A program made the translations under genes and the position numbers. The notes under the pieces were generated by a model that saw only the letters and a list, made by a program, of their open reading frames with translations, was not told where the DNA came from and did no database searches. 64,000 nt of DNA from positions 1,302,001 through 1,366,000 of the forward strand of contig NZ_CP054021.1 in assembly GCF_005862305.2 (NCBI RefSeq). Reading direction: 5' to 3'. Positions 25,255 to 34,770 of the stretch are shown here, one piece after another; the stretch's first letter is position 1; each line of letters opens with the position of its first letter. Origin of the DNA: Rhizobium indicum. GTDB lineage: Bacteria; Pseudomonadota; Alphaproteobacteria; Rhizobiales; Rhizobiaceae.

Positions 25255-26141
25255 CACTTGCTTCCTTTCGTTCCCGATGCGACGGCTGGTGTCAGGTCGA
25301 TCTTTTTCACATCGGCGGGAGGTTCAAAGGTGAATTCGGAGTCGGACAGAGGGGGTTGGGTCTTCCAGCTGGTGAATTCGGCGACGAAACTTGGTTGGCC
25401 CTGCAGCAACGGGTAGGTGACGACCAGACGATGCGGCGTCGCCGCGGCATTCTTCTCGACCCACAATTCCAGATCGATGCCGGACTTCTGAGAGAAAAAC
25501 AGATGCCCGCACTCGACGCCGTCGACAGTAGCCGTTCCCACCTGCCAGGCGGCCAAGGCATCACCCAACAGGACCTTGTCTGGAAAGTCTGCAAAAAGGG
25601 CGCCGAGCGGAAAATCGACGTCCAGCTTGGTTGCCACCTCGTTGAGCGCAGATGGTATGTCGCCCGATGCCGGGATCGTTGCGTATTGCTTGCTGTCGGG
25701 AAAGAAGACCGATGCCGCTTTGCCGTCGTAGAACAGATCGTGCTTGCCGTCATCGCCGGTAAACTCGACGACAATCCGGTCGGGACGGCGCACGGTGATT
25801 TTCATCGTATGGAAGATGTGAAGCGGTTGTCCTGACTGATCCAAGTAAATGCTGATCGTTCTCGCCGTGATCGTCATGTCCCTGGCAAGTAGCGTCTTTC
25901 CCATCTGCGAAACGGCGGTCGCGGCCTCGTCGCTGATCGCCGGTTTTACCGGCGGGGTCGGCTCATCCGCTCGAGCTGTCGGCAGCGCAGCGAATCCTAC
26001 GAACATGCCGAGCGCGGCAGTTTGGATGGCATGCCGCATCGCAGTCACTGCATGCACGCCTCCGTCGACAGAGCGGTTCGCGGCCACCGAAGGTCGCCGG
26101 GCCTTCGTGAAGGCCCGCTGCAAACCATTACAGACTTCCAT
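25254..26141 (-). CDS. DUF2092-family exported protein
   Basis: 295 residues from the ATG at 26141, placed seven bases after AAAGGA; an ATG at 26147 is too close to that site. A hydrophobic export segment (MFVGFAALPTARA) lies near residues 45 to 60. The body matches the DUF2092, LolA-like fold: RTISIYLDQSGQPLHIFHTM, RRPDRIVVEFTGDDG, KQYATIPA, and a C-terminal FTSWKTQPPLSDSEFTFEPP. Members are periplasmic and often sit with glycine-rich secreted proteins, as here. A role in carrying a lipid or hydrophobic ligand is a family-based guess. Confidence 0.8.
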   Translation of the reverse strand: MEVCNGLQRAFTKARRPSVAANRSVDGGVHAVTAMRHAIQTAALGMFVGFAALPTARADEPTPPVKPAISDEAATAVSQMGKTLLARDMTITARTISIYLDQSGQPLHIFHTMKITVRRPDRIVVEFTGDDGKHDLFYDGKAASVFFPDSKQYATIPASGDIPSALNEVATKLDVDFPLGALFADFPDKVLLGDALAAWQVGTATVDGVECGHLFFSQKSGIDLELWVEKNAAATPHRLVVTYPLLQGQPSFVAEFTSWKTQPPLSDSEFTFEPPADVKKIDLTPAVASGTKGSK

Positions 26142-26279
26142 GTTCATTTCCTTTGATACTCAAGAACGAGATAGCGCGAGCTCACTGCGGCTCGTCGCGA
26201 GTAGAGTTGGTCCGGGGTGCTGGAGCGTTCCTGTCGCACGGCGCCGCAAAGGGTGTCGTCCGTCTGTCCGCAACCGATC

Positions 26280-27062
26280 CTACTGCATGAACCAGCCGTG
26301 GCTCACGACCAGCGACTGACCGGTCACGGCATTGGACCTGGCCGCCGCGAAATAGAGAACAGCGTCGGCCACGTCATCGGTGCTGGTAAACTTGCCGTCG
26401 ACCGTGTCCTTGAGCATCACCGTCTTGACCACCTGCTCCTCGCTGATGCCGAGCTCCCGCGCCTGCTCGGGGATCTGTTTGTCGACGAGCGGCGTGCGCA
26501 CGAAGCCGGGGCAGACCACGTTGGCCGTGACGTTGTGTTCGGCCCCTTCCTTTGCCAGTACCTTGGCCAGTCCGATCAGTCCGTGCTTGGCCGTGACATA
26601 GGGGCCTTTCAACTTCGAGGCTTCCTTGGAGTGCACGGAGCCCATGTAAATCACCCGGCCGTAATTGGCGGCATACATGTGCTTGAGGCAGGCGCGAGTG
26701 GTCAGAAAGGCGCCGTCGAGATGGATCGAAAGCAGCTTTCTCCAGTCCGCAAAGGGAAAGTCGACCAGCGGCTTGACGATCTGGATGCCGGCGTTGCTGA
26801 CCAGCACGTCGATCTTGCCGAACTTGGCGATCACCTCGCCAACGGCCTTTTCCACCTGCTCTTCGTCGGCAACGTTCATCGCCACGGCGAAGGCATCGCC
26901 GCCCTTCTCCTTGATCTCGGCGGCCGTTGCGTTGGCGGCGTCGAGATTGAGGTCGGCGATCACGGGAATGCCGCCTTCGGTTGCGAAGCGAAGCGCGATT
27001 TCCTTGCCGATGCCGCTCGCGGCTCCGGTGATAATCGCTACTCTTCCATCAAATCGAGACAT
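26280..27062 (-). CDS. bdhA: D-3-hydroxybutyrate dehydrogenase (SDR family)
   Basis: 260 residues with the SDR marks: TGAASGIG cofactor loop at residues 12 to 19, NAG motif (SNAGIQ), Ser of GSVHSKEAS and the catalytic YVTAKHG (Tyr-x-x-x-Lys). The C-terminus VVSHGWFMQ and the overall sequence fit NAD-dependent 3-hydroxybutyrate dehydrogenases, which oxidise 3-hydroxybutyrate from polyhydroxybutyrate to acetoacetate. The gene follows acetoacetate decarboxylase by 26 bases and has an AAAGGAA ribosome site. Together they would turn hydroxybutyrate into acetone and CO2. Confidence 0.88.
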   Translation of the reverse strand: MSRFDGRVAIITGAASGIGKEIALRFATEGGIPVIADLNLDAANATAAEIKEKGGDAFAVAMNVADEEQVEKAVGEVIAKFGKIDVLVSNAGIQIVKPLVDFPFADWRKLLSIHLDGAFLTTRACLKHMYAANYGRVIYMGSVHSKEASKLKGPYVTAKHGLIGLAKVLAKEGAEHNVTANVVCPGFVRTPLVDKQIPEQARELGISEEQVVKTVMLKDTVDGKFTSTDDVADAVLYFAAARSNAVTGQSLVVSHGWFMQ

Positions 27063-27088
27063 GGATAGTTCCTTTCAGTTGCGGGAGA

Positions 27089-27847
27089 TCAGTCGTTTTG
27101 GAGGTAGTCGAATACGACCTCGCCGAGGCCGAGCGTCAGGTCGGCGACGTAATGGCTGGCCGAGGTGACCTCGCGCACGGGTAGACGCGCGACGTCGCAC
27201 ATTGCGTGTTCGAACAATTGCAGGGCTGCCGGCCCGGCCCATGCGCCCTTCAGGGTCACATCCTCGAGATAGTAGCGCACGAGTTCGCAAATCCGGGGCG
27301 AACCGTCGACGTGTGGGATGACCTTCAGCACGAAGGCGGGCTTCGCCATCGCCTTTGCCAGCGGCTCCAGCGGGAGCTCGCGATGCTTGTAGCCCATGGT
27401 CGCCATGACGCACAAAACCGAGCCGTAGTGGAGCGTCCCGACGAGCGTCTCCTGCTCGTGCGACAGCTTCGGTGTCGCCAGCTTCTTCGGAAAGCCCCAG
27501 ATCTCACGGCCGCCGGCGATCGGAGAGTTGTCGTCAAGATACATGGCATGCACGTAGCTGCCTTCCTGCACCTTGCCCGATGGCGTCGTGAAGCGCACCG
27601 GAATGACCTGCCCGGTTTCCGTATAGTCGCCGAAGCCGGTCGAATCCGGCATGCGGATGAATTCATAGGCGACGGTGTCGCCGATCACTTCCAGCGGTTC
27701 CGGCACGAGGGCGCGCAGGGTCTCCGGATCGGTCCGGTAGTTGATGACGACAAATTCGCGGCTGTAGAACTTGTAGGGTGGCCTCGGATAGGCCGGGTTG
27801 TTGAGCGGCATCGCGAAGGCATTTTCGCGGACTGCGGCGATCTTCAT
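27089..27847 (-). CDS. adc: Acetoacetate decarboxylase
   Basis: 252 residues, the usual length. The Schiff-base lysine pair stands in [10 protein letters not shown] near residue 119, after the loop PIAGGR; the Glu-rich [18 protein letters not shown] segment precedes it. It decarboxylates acetoacetate to acetone and CO2 in the cytoplasm. It lies between patatin and bdhA with spacings of 28 and 26 bases in one leftward operon. Confidence 0.92.
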   Translation of the reverse strand: MKIAAVRENAFAMPLNNPAYPRPPYKFYSREFVVINYRTDPETLRALVPEPLEVIGDTVAYEFIRMPDSTGFGDYTETGQVIPVRFTTPSGKVQEGSYVHAMYLDDNSPIAGGREIWGFPKKLATPKLSHEQETLVGTLHYGSVLCVMATMGYKHRELPLEPLAKAMAKPAFVLKVIPHVDGSPRICELVRYYLEDVTLKGAWAGPAALQLFEHAMCDVARLPVREVTSASHYVADLTLGLGEVVFDYLQND

Positions 27848-27875
27848 GGTCGTGCTCTTCTCTTTGGGTGAAATC

Positions 27876-29054
27876 TCAATCGAAGTCGAAAATGGCGACG
27901 CCGTCGGACGTGCCAGGCCTCTGCAGCACCTCGGGGTGGCGCAGTGTCCGAAGGGCGTCGTTGTAGCCGGAGGCCCAGTGCTCCTCCATCGTCAGCCGGG
28001 AGAACTCGTAATCCTTGGAGCTCGCTTCGTATTTTTTGGCGCGATATATGAGCTGTACGATGTTGTAGACCTTCTCGTCGGCCTGATCGACGAGCAGCTT
28101 GATCTCCGGATCGGCTTGCAGCAGCGCGTCCTGCGGGACGAGCTCCACGAGATGGCCGAGTGCGCGGCGCAGCCGCTGCTGCGTCTTGAAATGGTCGGTC
28201 GCCGCGCGCGTGCGGCTCGAGAAGCGGATATCCTTCTGCCGCAGTTCGATTCCGAGGAGGTCACGCGGGAACTCGCCACTCGCGCTCCAGAGATCGACCT
28301 GAAAGGCCAGCGTGTCCTGGCGCGGTGAGTTGTCGAGGACCCATTGCAGCGGCGTGTTCGATATGAGGCCGCCGTCCCAGTAACACTCGCCGTCGATCCT
28401 CGTCGCCGGGAAGCCAGGCGGCAGGGCGCCGCTCGCCATGATATGTTCGGGACGGATAGCGTGGGTCGTAGTGTCGAAGTACTCGAAGTTGCCGGTGCGC
28501 ACGTTGACGGCGCCGACGCTGAAACGCATGGCCCCAGTATTGATGCGGTCGAAGTCCACCAGCCGTTCCAGCGTCGCCTTCAGCGGTGTGACGTCGTAGA
28601 AGCTTTCCGCCTCGATGCTGCCGGCGGATGAAAAGAAAGGTGGCACCGGACGGGGCGTGAAGAAGCCTGCGGCGCCGTCCATAAGGGTGGCGAAGGCATG
28701 TGCCTGATTGAGCAGGCCACGCGCGAAATCACCCTGGAGCCCCATCGCCCCCAGCATCGCCGAAAACAGAGTGGGAAACCCGTGAGCCGGGGCGGTTACC
28801 GTCTCCCAAAAGTTCCGGAGCGCCTCCACTCGTCTTTCAGGCGGATTGCCCGCAATCAGGGCACTGTTGATGGCACCGATGGAGATGCCGGCGACCCAGT
28901 CAGGATGCAGACCGGCTTCGGCCAATGCTTGATAGACGCCGGCCTGATATGAGCCGAGCGCTCCTCCGCCTTGCAACAACAGCGCGATACGCTCGAATGG
29001 CGGACGCTCCGGTATACGGTGCGTCTTGTTTTTGACGGGATGTTGAGCGGCCAT
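27876..29054 (-). CDS. Patatin-like phospholipase
   Basis: 392 residues from the ATG at 29054, supported by GAGGTAA; a longer frame to 29123 would enter the operator. Motifs: oxyanion loop [16 protein letters not shown], nucleophile GISIG (Gly-x-Ser-x-Gly) and the dyad Asp in [10 protein letters not shown]. It hydrolyses acyl esters, probably of phospholipids. As first gene of the operon with adc and bdhA it may instead act on polyhydroxybutyrate-related esters; that is inference. A C-terminal DUF3734-like extension (about residues 280 to 390) is present. Confidence 0.9.
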   Translation of the reverse strand: MAAQHPVKNKTHRIPERPPFERIALLLQGGGALGSYQAGVYQALAEAGLHPDWVAGISIGAINSALIAGNPPERRVEALRNFWETVTAPAHGFPTLFSAMLGAMGLQGDFARGLLNQAHAFATLMDGAAGFFTPRPVPPFFSSAGSIEAESFYDVTPLKATLERLVDFDRINTGAMRFSVGAVNVRTGNFEYFDTTTHAIRPEHIMASGALPPGFPATRIDGECYWDGGLISNTPLQWVLDNSPRQDTLAFQVDLWSASGEFPRDLLGIELRQKDIRFSSRTRAATDHFKTQQRLRRALGHLVELVPQDALLQADPEIKLLVDQADEKVYNIVQLIYRAKKYEASSKDYEFSRLTMEEHWASGYNDALRTLRHPEVLQRPGTSDGVAIFDFD

Positions 29055-29107
29055 GCAGTTTACCTCGGTTCTTGATCCCGCCGCCGTTCCAGATCGGCCG
29101 CAGCATA

Positions 29108-29172
29108 TGTTGACATCGCCCACTTAAGTGCTAGAGTGGACAATGTCAACATCCATCGACAGAATGTTGACA
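29108..29172. promoter_or_regulatory. TetR-type operator between the patatin operon and its regulator
   Basis: TGTTGACA at 29108-29115 and TGTCAACA at 29144-29151 are 36 bases apart start to start, exactly as at 8880/8916; a third TGTTGACA follows at 29165-29172. The inner left arm CGCCCACTTAA and the following GAGCAACTTAA also match the 9-kb site. It likely controls both divergent transcripts. Confidence 0.7.
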
Positions 29173-29201
29173 TGAGCAACTTAACAACCTAAATGGATGG
29201 C

Positions 29202-29888
29202 ATGACCCAAGACATTTCCACGAAAGACCAGCGCCCGTACCACCATGGCGACCTGCAGAGGGCGATCGTAGAGGCCGCCCTGGACGTCCTCAGCGAGTCT
29301 CAAAGCACGGAGTTTTCGCTTCGTGAGCTCGCACGTCGGGCGGGCGTCAGTCATAACGCCCCGTACAAACACTTCGCCGATAAGCGCGAATTGCTGGGAG
29401 CCGTCTCGGCGGTTGGGTTCGAACTGCTGGCGAAGCGGATGGACGAAGCGACCAAGGAACTCGACAGTCCGCGCGAGCGGCTGACAGCTATGGCGCGCGC
29501 ATATGTCTCCGGCGGCGTCAACAATCCGGCGCTCTACAGATTGATGTTCGGCGGCTACCTCGCCGGGCAGGACGAAAGGCGCCCCGCGATCGAAAGAACG
29601 GCGGCTTACAACATGAAAGCCCTTATAGTTGGCGCGATCTCCGACGGCGCTCTCGGGCGCCCGATTGCAGATACCGAGGCCAATACCCGCACGATCGATG
29701 GGGCGATTCTTGTTTTTTGGTCCCAAATGCACGGTCTAACTTTGCTGCTGGCGGATCGCCTCGTCGGCCCCAGCGACAAGATGGAGGAGCTGACCGAGAG
29801 CGTCTTGCAAGGCATGCTCGACGGATTGGCGAATTGTATCCCTGCAATACCATCAGGCGTGTGGGTGGGTCCTCCGCTTGCCGAGTAG
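29202..29888 (+). CDS. TetR/AcrR-family regulator, intact paralogue of the 9-kb pseudogene
   Basis: 228 residues from the ATG at 29202. A nearer ATG at 29193 is in frame here, but its counterpart in the 9-kb copy is out of frame, so the MTQDIS start is the conserved one. HTH at about residues 20 to 65 (STEFSLRELARRAGVSHNAP, then YKHFADKRELL). The C-terminal domain resembles the TetR_C WHG type (NPALYRLMFGGYLAG). It is divergent from the patatin operon and probably its repressor; through the shared operator it may also act on the efflux operon at 8.8 kb. Confidence 0.9.
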   Translation: MTQDISTKDQRPYHHGDLQRAIVEAALDVLSESQSTEFSLRELARRAGVSHNAPYKHFADKRELLGAVSAVGFELLAKRMDEATKELDSPRERLTAMARAYVSGGVNNPALYRLMFGGYLAGQDERRPAIERTAAYNMKALIVGAISDGALGRPIADTEANTRTIDGAILVFWSQMHGLTLLLADRLVGPSDKMEELTESVLQGMLDGLANCIPAIPSGVWVGPPLAE

Positions 29889-29963
29889 GGCTTGAGGCTC
29901 GCGGGCAGCCACTCTGTCATTTACGTGGTGCCCGCGCCGGCTCGTTCCGAGAGGAGAAATCTC

Positions 29964-30413
29964 ATGGACGCATACATCTCTGCTCTGATGGGGCTCGCCG
30001 GCATCGCGATTGGCAGTCTGACCTCGTTTGCCTCCACCTGGATGACGCATCGATCACAGGTGAAGGAAAAACAACGCGAGGCCGAGATTGCCAAACGCGA
30101 AAAGCTGTTTTCCGATTTCATCACCGAAGCCACGCGGCTTTATGGTGACGCAATAAGCCACCAGAAGGACGACGTCTCCGACCTCGTGCTGCTATATGCA
30201 TTGGTCGCCCACATGCGTCTGATCGCATCCCGTCCGGTCGTGGATGGAGCCGAGCTGGCAATGGTAAGGATCGTCGAGACCTATTTGACGCCAAATCGCT
30301 CACTCTCTGAAATCCGCGATCTCGCGCGTTCCGGCGAGATGAACTTTCTCCTCGATTTTGGTGAGGCTTGCCGGGCAGAATTGGCGACAGGAGGCCTGTC
30401 TCCCCGGCGATAG
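29964..30413 (+). CDS. Small membrane-anchored hypothetical protein
   Basis: 149 residues from the ATG at 29964 with a GAGGAG site. One N-terminal membrane segment (YISALMGLAGIAIGSLTSFA) is followed by a charged helical region KEKQREAEIAKREKLFSDFI and a helical domain. The pattern, a single anchor plus coiled coil, is common in small bacterial membrane proteins of unknown role. It lies 75 bases after the TetR gene and could be co-transcribed. Confidence 0.65.
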   Translation: MDAYISALMGLAGIAIGSLTSFASTWMTHRSQVKEKQREAEIAKREKLFSDFITEATRLYGDAISHQKDDVSDLVLLYALVAHMRLIASRPVVDGAELAMVRIVETYLTPNRSLSEIRDLARSGEMNFLLDFGEACRAELATGGLSPRR

Positions 30414-30644
30414 GATTATGCGGAAATCACCAGCAAAGCTACAATCAGCCACGTTCGGCGCAAGCCAGCCAAATGAAGAAAGACGCGTGATCGCCGCCGC
30501 ATATTGATTTCCGTATCTTGATAGCCTCTGCAGAGGCCACTGGGCAGACAAAATCGGAATCGCGACCCAGGAAGGCGGCCGCTATAGGATGCTACGATGA
30601 GATCCGCCTCGCTCACGTGTCGGCTCGGAAACGAGATCATTCAT

Positions 30645-31151
30645 TCATCGTATCGGCAGCGATTTCAATCGGCTCACCAGTTCATCCAAAACGGCTTCGA
30701 CCGTTTTCGAAGCCGTATCGATGACGATTGCATCGTGCCATTCGTCATAGGCTCTTTCGGAAATCTCTTGCCATGTCGGCTTCACCAGACCTTCGACGTC
30801 GGTGAGGCGCGTTTCAGCACGCTTGCGGTGCTCGGCTTTATCCGAGCAAACGACCTCGACCTCCGCCGCCATCACCCCGGCCGCTTGCGCGACCGAACGC
30901 CATGCCGACCGGGTTATCCGGAGCGGGTTGACGGAATCGGCGATAACGGTTCTGCCGAGGGTCAGATTGTCTCCAGCGATGCCGTAAGCGACGATATAGC
31001 CAGCAGGCCCGACATCATCGGTTATTCCGGAAGCGCGGATTGCTTGCTCGATAGTATCGACGCGCACATGGACCGCATTCAACCGTTCGGCCAAAGCGCG
31101 GGCAATCGTCGTCTTTCCACTGCCAGGCAGACCGCCAAAGATAATGAGCAT
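30645..31151 (-). CDS. Small P-loop kinase (AAA/zeta-like)
   Basis: 168 residues beginning almost at the Walker A motif (FGGLPGSGKTTIARALAERL, residues 5 to 24). It resembles P-loop kinases of the chloramphenicol phosphotransferase/zeta-toxin type in size and layout, with a DTIEQAIR lid-like segment and a VIADSVNP strand. A GAGGT ribosome site precedes the ATG. The substrate is unknown. It is the last of three leftward genes with an acetyltransferase and another P-loop kinase. Confidence 0.75.
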   Translation of the reverse strand: MLIIFGGLPGSGKTTIARALAERLNAVHVRVDTIEQAIRASGITDDVGPAGYIVAYGIAGDNLTLGRTVIADSVNPLRITRSAWRSVAQAAGVMAAEVEVVCSDKAEHRKRAETRLTDVEGLVKPTWQEISERAYDEWHDAIVIDTASKTVEAVLDELVSRLKSLPIR

Positions 31152-31223
31152 CGTGACCTCGTCGTTTTGGAGAGGCTCCGCGAGAACGTCAGAGCAGCTC
31201 GCGGTCAGCGCAATACTTCATCA

Positions 31224-31694
31224 TTAAGGCCTGGTTCGCAATTCCTTTGTCAGCACCGGGTTTTCACCACCGGCCTCAACGAGGGTCCACCCGAGCGCGC
31301 CGTAGAATCCCACGGCGCCTCGCGCCGCGTTCACAAGCAATCTCTCGACCCCGTGTTGTGATGCGAATTTTTCGAGGCCGGTCATGAGCATCCGCCCGTA
31401 CCCCTTTCCCTGGCATTCCGCCCTGATCGCGACGGTTCGCACACACGCCGTCGCATCGTCCATCAAATCGAGGCGGGCCGCACCCACCGGCGTATTTTCA
31501 AGCAGAAGCAGCAAAGGGAAATGTTCATCCCTTCGATCATCGGGGTGGTTCGCCTCATAGCCAATCAACCCGCGGGCCTCGAAAAGGACAGCGCGGCGGA
31601 TGTCGTGATAGGCATTCCAGTGTTCATCCGCAGAAACCTGGACGACCATCCAGGCGTCTTCGCCCTCGTCATTCGGAAATCTGGGTTCGTTCAT
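31224..31694 (-). CDS. GNAT-family N-acetyltransferase
   Basis: 156 residues. The acetyl-CoA site is RAECQGKGYGRMLM (Q-x-x-G-x-G) near residue 95, preceded by a beta strand VRTVAIRA and followed by LLVNAARGAVGFYGALGW. Its start overlaps the 3' end of the upstream kinase gene by 26 bases, so translation is coupled. The acceptor substrate is not evident. Confidence 0.85.
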   Translation of the reverse strand: MNEPRFPNDEGEDAWMVVQVSADEHWNAYHDIRRAVLFEARGLIGYEANHPDDRRDEHFPLLLLLENTPVGAARLDLMDDATACVRTVAIRAECQGKGYGRMLMTGLEKFASQHGVERLLVNAARGAVGFYGALGWTLVEAGGENPVLTKELRTRP

Positions 31695-32232
31695 CGATGA
31701 CCTCGTCGATGCTCATGGACAATCGGCCGGCAAAATCGGTGACGGCCTCACGGCTCGATAACAGGAACTTCGGACGGGAAAAGACCGAGAACAATCGCGC
31801 GTGCGTCTCGAATGAATTCCAGTTGTTCATTCTACTCCGGTATTCGGCCACCCACTTCAAAAGGCCATCGAACTGGGTTGCGGTCTCGCCGCCCTGAATG
31901 CCTCGCTCCTTGATGTTGGCGATGCATTCCTCCTCCGGCAGATCAATCCAGATCATGCTCGTCGTGCGGTTGAGGACCATGTTCACCAACTGCCCGTAAA
32001 CGCCCTCCATGACCCAGGCGTCGCGCTCGGCCGCTGCCTTGACCATCTCGTCCCGCAACGCACTGTCGCGAGCGATCCCATAGCGCCCGGGCTCCCAATG
32101 CATGTCATCAAGGTGAATAACCGGATGGTGAAGCTGCTCACTGATACAACGGGCGAGCCATGTTTTGCCTGCGCCGCCATTGCCCATGATGAGTATGCGG
32201 TCAAAGGCGAATGGCGGATCGGGAAACGTCAT
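31669..32232 (-). CDS. Small P-loop kinase, adenylate-kinase-like (FlaR/topology-modulator type)
   Basis: 187 residues from the ATG at 32232; a TTG two codons upstream is also open. Walker A GNGGAGKTWLARCISEQL near residue 17, then HLDDMHWEPGRY, DEMVKAAAERDAWVMEG and SMIWIDLPEEEC. This order matches the family annotated as DNA topology modulation or adenylate-kinase-like proteins. Real substrates of that family are poorly known. The 3' end overlaps the acetyltransferase gene. Confidence 0.8.
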   Translation of the reverse strand: MTFPDPPFAFDRILIMGNGGAGKTWLARCISEQLHHPVIHLDDMHWEPGRYGIARDSALRDEMVKAAAERDAWVMEGVYGQLVNMVLNRTTSMIWIDLPEEECIANIKERGIQGGETATQFDGLLKWVAEYRSRMNNWNSFETHARLFSVFSRPKFLLSSREAVTDFAGRLSMSIDEVIDERTQISE

Positions 32233-32388
32233 CGGCAACTCCGAGGACTTTGCGCTGATGCTGGTTTGTGTGACCTTAGCGCGAGGTATTGAATGTTTTC
32301 AAATCAAAATTGAGCGCGCGCCATCCTGCGGCACTGTCCGCTTGAGGAAAAACAATGGCTGCCGCCTTCGAGGACGCGCGCCAAATAC

Positions 32389-34770
32389 CTAGAACTCTTC
32401 CCAGTTGCCCTCGGTGGAAGCCGGTGCGGCTGATGTGCCGAAGGCGGCTGCGAGCTTGCCGCCGAGTGCACGGGCCGGTGACGGAGCGGGCCTGGCATGA
32501 TCGGTGGCCGAGGCGGGAACCGTTCTGCGCGCCGCAAGCGTCGCCGCGGCCGGGCGCGCCAGCGGCTTGGCAGTCGTCCGGGCGGCAGGGGCCGCGTTGG
32601 CCGCCTGGCCGAGATTGAACTGTGCCAGACGCTCCGAGAGGGCAGATACCTCCGTCACCAGCGTGTGCGAGGCGGCGTTCGATTCCTCGACCATTGCGGC
32701 ATTCTTCTGGGTCGACTGGTCCATCTGGTTGACTGCCGTGTTGATCTCCAGGAGACCCGTCGACTGTTCACGGGCGGCCTGAACGACCGCCTGGACATTG
32801 CTGTTGATCTGCTGGACTTCAGCAACGATCGCCTGCAGCGCTTTGCCGGTCTGGCCGACGAGATCGACGCCACGCTTGACCTGGTCGCCGGACGAGGTGA
32901 TCAGCGCCTTGATCTCCTTGGCGGCCGTCGCCGAGCGCTGCGCCAGTTCACGCACTTCCTGTGCGACGACGGCAAAGCCCTTACCGGCCTCCCCTGCACG
33001 TGCTGCCTCAACGCCTGCATTGAGGGCCAACAGGTTGGTCTGGAAGGCAATATCGTCGATCACACCAATGATGTTGGAGATCGACTGCGAGGATTGCTCG
33101 ATGCCGGTCATCGCGTCAACGGCTTTGCGAACGACCTCTCCGGATTTTTCCGCACCATCCTTGGTGCGGCTGACGAGCGCGCCTGCTTCTTCGGCGCGAA
33201 GGGTGGAGTCCTTGACCGAGGTGGTGATCTGCTCGAGCGCAGCGGCGGTCTCCTCGACGGAAGCGGCCTGCTGTTCGGTGCGGCGGGCGAGATCGTCGGC
33301 ACCGGAGCGGATTTCTTCCGAACCGGCCTGGATGACGGCAGCGTTTTCGGAGAAGGAAATCAGGGCTGCCTGCAGCTTTTCGACAGACGCGTTGAAATCG
33401 ACGCGGATTTCGTCAAGGGAGTCGGTAAACGGCTTTTCCAGCCGGACGGTCATATCTCCGTTGGAAAGGCTGGCCAGTCCGTTGCCGAGTTCGCTCACCG
33501 CGAACTTGATCGAATCCTCACGGGCAGCATGGAGGACCGAACGTTCCTGTCGTTCGATCTCTTCGCGGGACCGGGAGTTTTCTGCATCCGTTTCCAGCTT
33601 GATCTTCTGGCGATTGCTTTCCAGCAGGATGGCGAGGGAACGCGAGAGGTCACCGATTTCGTCCTTGGCATTCTTGTCGCACAATTGCACATCGAGCTGG
33701 CCATGGGCGATGCGATCGGTCTCGGCGATCACGCCCTCAATGCGGCGGATGAATTTGGCTGCGATGAGCCAGCCTGAAAGACCGAGCAGGAGTGCAGCGA
33801 TGGCGGTGATCGCAACGGCGCTCCAGGCCATGTTGTTGAGCTGGGCAAAGACGGTGGATTTGGGCACCGAGACGACGGCGTACCAGTTCAGGTCATTCGT
33901 CAGCTTTACCGGATAGGCGACCAAGAAATAGGTCTGGCCGTCCGGGCCTGCGATCTCCTGCGCGACGCCGGGCTTGGCGATCAACTGATCCCAACCGGCG
34001 GTCAGATCGCCGCCGTCCTTGATATTCTTGCCTGCGAGTTCTGCGGAAGGATGGCTGATGATGCTGCCGGCGCCCGTCACCAGGCTGAGATAGCCAGTCT
34101 CCATCGGGTGGACTGCCGAGATCGCCTTGTTGGCGTCGTCGAGCGAAATATCCATGCCGGCGACGCCGAGCGCCTTGCCATCGACCATGATCGGCTTGGC
34201 GACCGAGGTCATCAGCACGTCCTTGCCGTCGACCGCATAGACATAAGGTTCGATGACGACAGTCTTTTTCTGAGTAAAGGGCAGCTGGTAGTAATCGCCG
34301 GCGCCCGACACGCCATAATCGACCAGCGGCGTGTGCTGGATCTTGTCGCCACTGCGGACCCAGTAGGGCACGTAGCGGCCGGTCGTGTCGTGGCCTTCCT
34401 TGCCGACAAAATCCTTGTCCTTGCCGTCGAAGGCATTCGGCTCCCAGCCGGTCCAAACACCGAGCGCCATCGGATTATCCTGCAGCATGTTCTTCAGCAA
34501 GTCGTCGGCAGTCGCACGATTGGCGTTTCCGCCGTCCTTCATCGTCGACAGCGACGTTTCCAGCGTATTGACGATGCCGAGTGCCACGCTCATGGATTTC
34601 TCGACGTTGAGCGCATTGGTGGCGGCGATCTGGAGCATCTGATCGAGGCTCGATTTGCGCATATCGTTGTAGGCGATGTAAAAAAGAACGCCCGATGCCG
34701 CGATCGTGGCGATGACACCGCAGGCCGCCACGGAAAAAATGTTGCGTCCGGTCGCCGATTTGAACTGCAT
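32389..34770 (-). CDS. Methyl-accepting chemotaxis protein with periplasmic Cache-type domain
   Basis: 793 residues with a GAGGAGG ribosome site. TM1 near residues 12 to 34, a periplasmic double-Cache sensor (about 35 to 310: [50 protein letters not shown]), TM2 near 315 to 338, HAMP and a second HAMP-like stretch, and the signalling hairpin whose tip reads [20 protein letters not shown]. The last five residues NWEEF are the tether for CheR/CheB methylation enzymes. It signals to CheA/CheW; the ligand is probably a small organic acid or amino acid judging by the Cache fold. It stands alone. Confidence 0.95.
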   Translation of the reverse strand: MQFKSATGRNIFSVAACGVIATIAASGVLFYIAYNDMRKSSLDQMLQIAATNALNVEKSMSVALGIVNTLETSLSTMKDGGNANRATADDLLKNMLQDNPMALGVWTGWEPNAFDGKDKDFVGKEGHDTTGRYVPYWVRSGDKIQHTPLVDYGVSGAGDYYQLPFTQKKTVVIEPYVYAVDGKDVLMTSVAKPIMVDGKALGVAGMDISLDDANKAISAVHPMETGYLSLVTGAGSIISHPSAELAGKNIKDGGDLTAGWDQLIAKPGVAQEIAGPDGQTYFLVAYPVKLTNDLNWYAVVSVPKSTVFAQLNNMAWSAVAITAIAALLLGLSGWLIAAKFIRRIEGVIAETDRIAHGQLDVQLCDKNAKDEIGDLSRSLAILLESNRQKIKLETDAENSRSREEIERQERSVLHAAREDSIKFAVSELGNGLASLSNGDMTVRLEKPFTDSLDEIRVDFNASVEKLQAALISFSENAAVIQAGSEEIRSGADDLARRTEQQAASVEETAAALEQITTSVKDSTLRAEEAGALVSRTKDGAEKSGEVVRKAVDAMTGIEQSSQSISNIIGVIDDIAFQTNLLALNAGVEAARAGEAGKGFAVVAQEVRELAQRSATAAKEIKALITSSGDQVKRGVDLVGQTGKALQAIVAEVQQINSNVQAVVQAAREQSTGLLEINTAVNQMDQSTQKNAAMVEESNAASHTLVTEVSALSERLAQFNLGQAANAAPAARTTAKPLARPAAATLAARRTVPASATDHARPAPSPARALGGKLAAAFGTSAAPASTEGNWEEF

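Noticed and set aside
25356..25835. + strand frame opposite DUF2092
   Set aside because: Shadow of a gene with clear family motifs.
32497..33916. Two very long + strand frames opposite the chemoreceptor
   Set aside because: They are antisense to a protein with complete chemoreceptor domains; such shadows are common opposite MCP genes.
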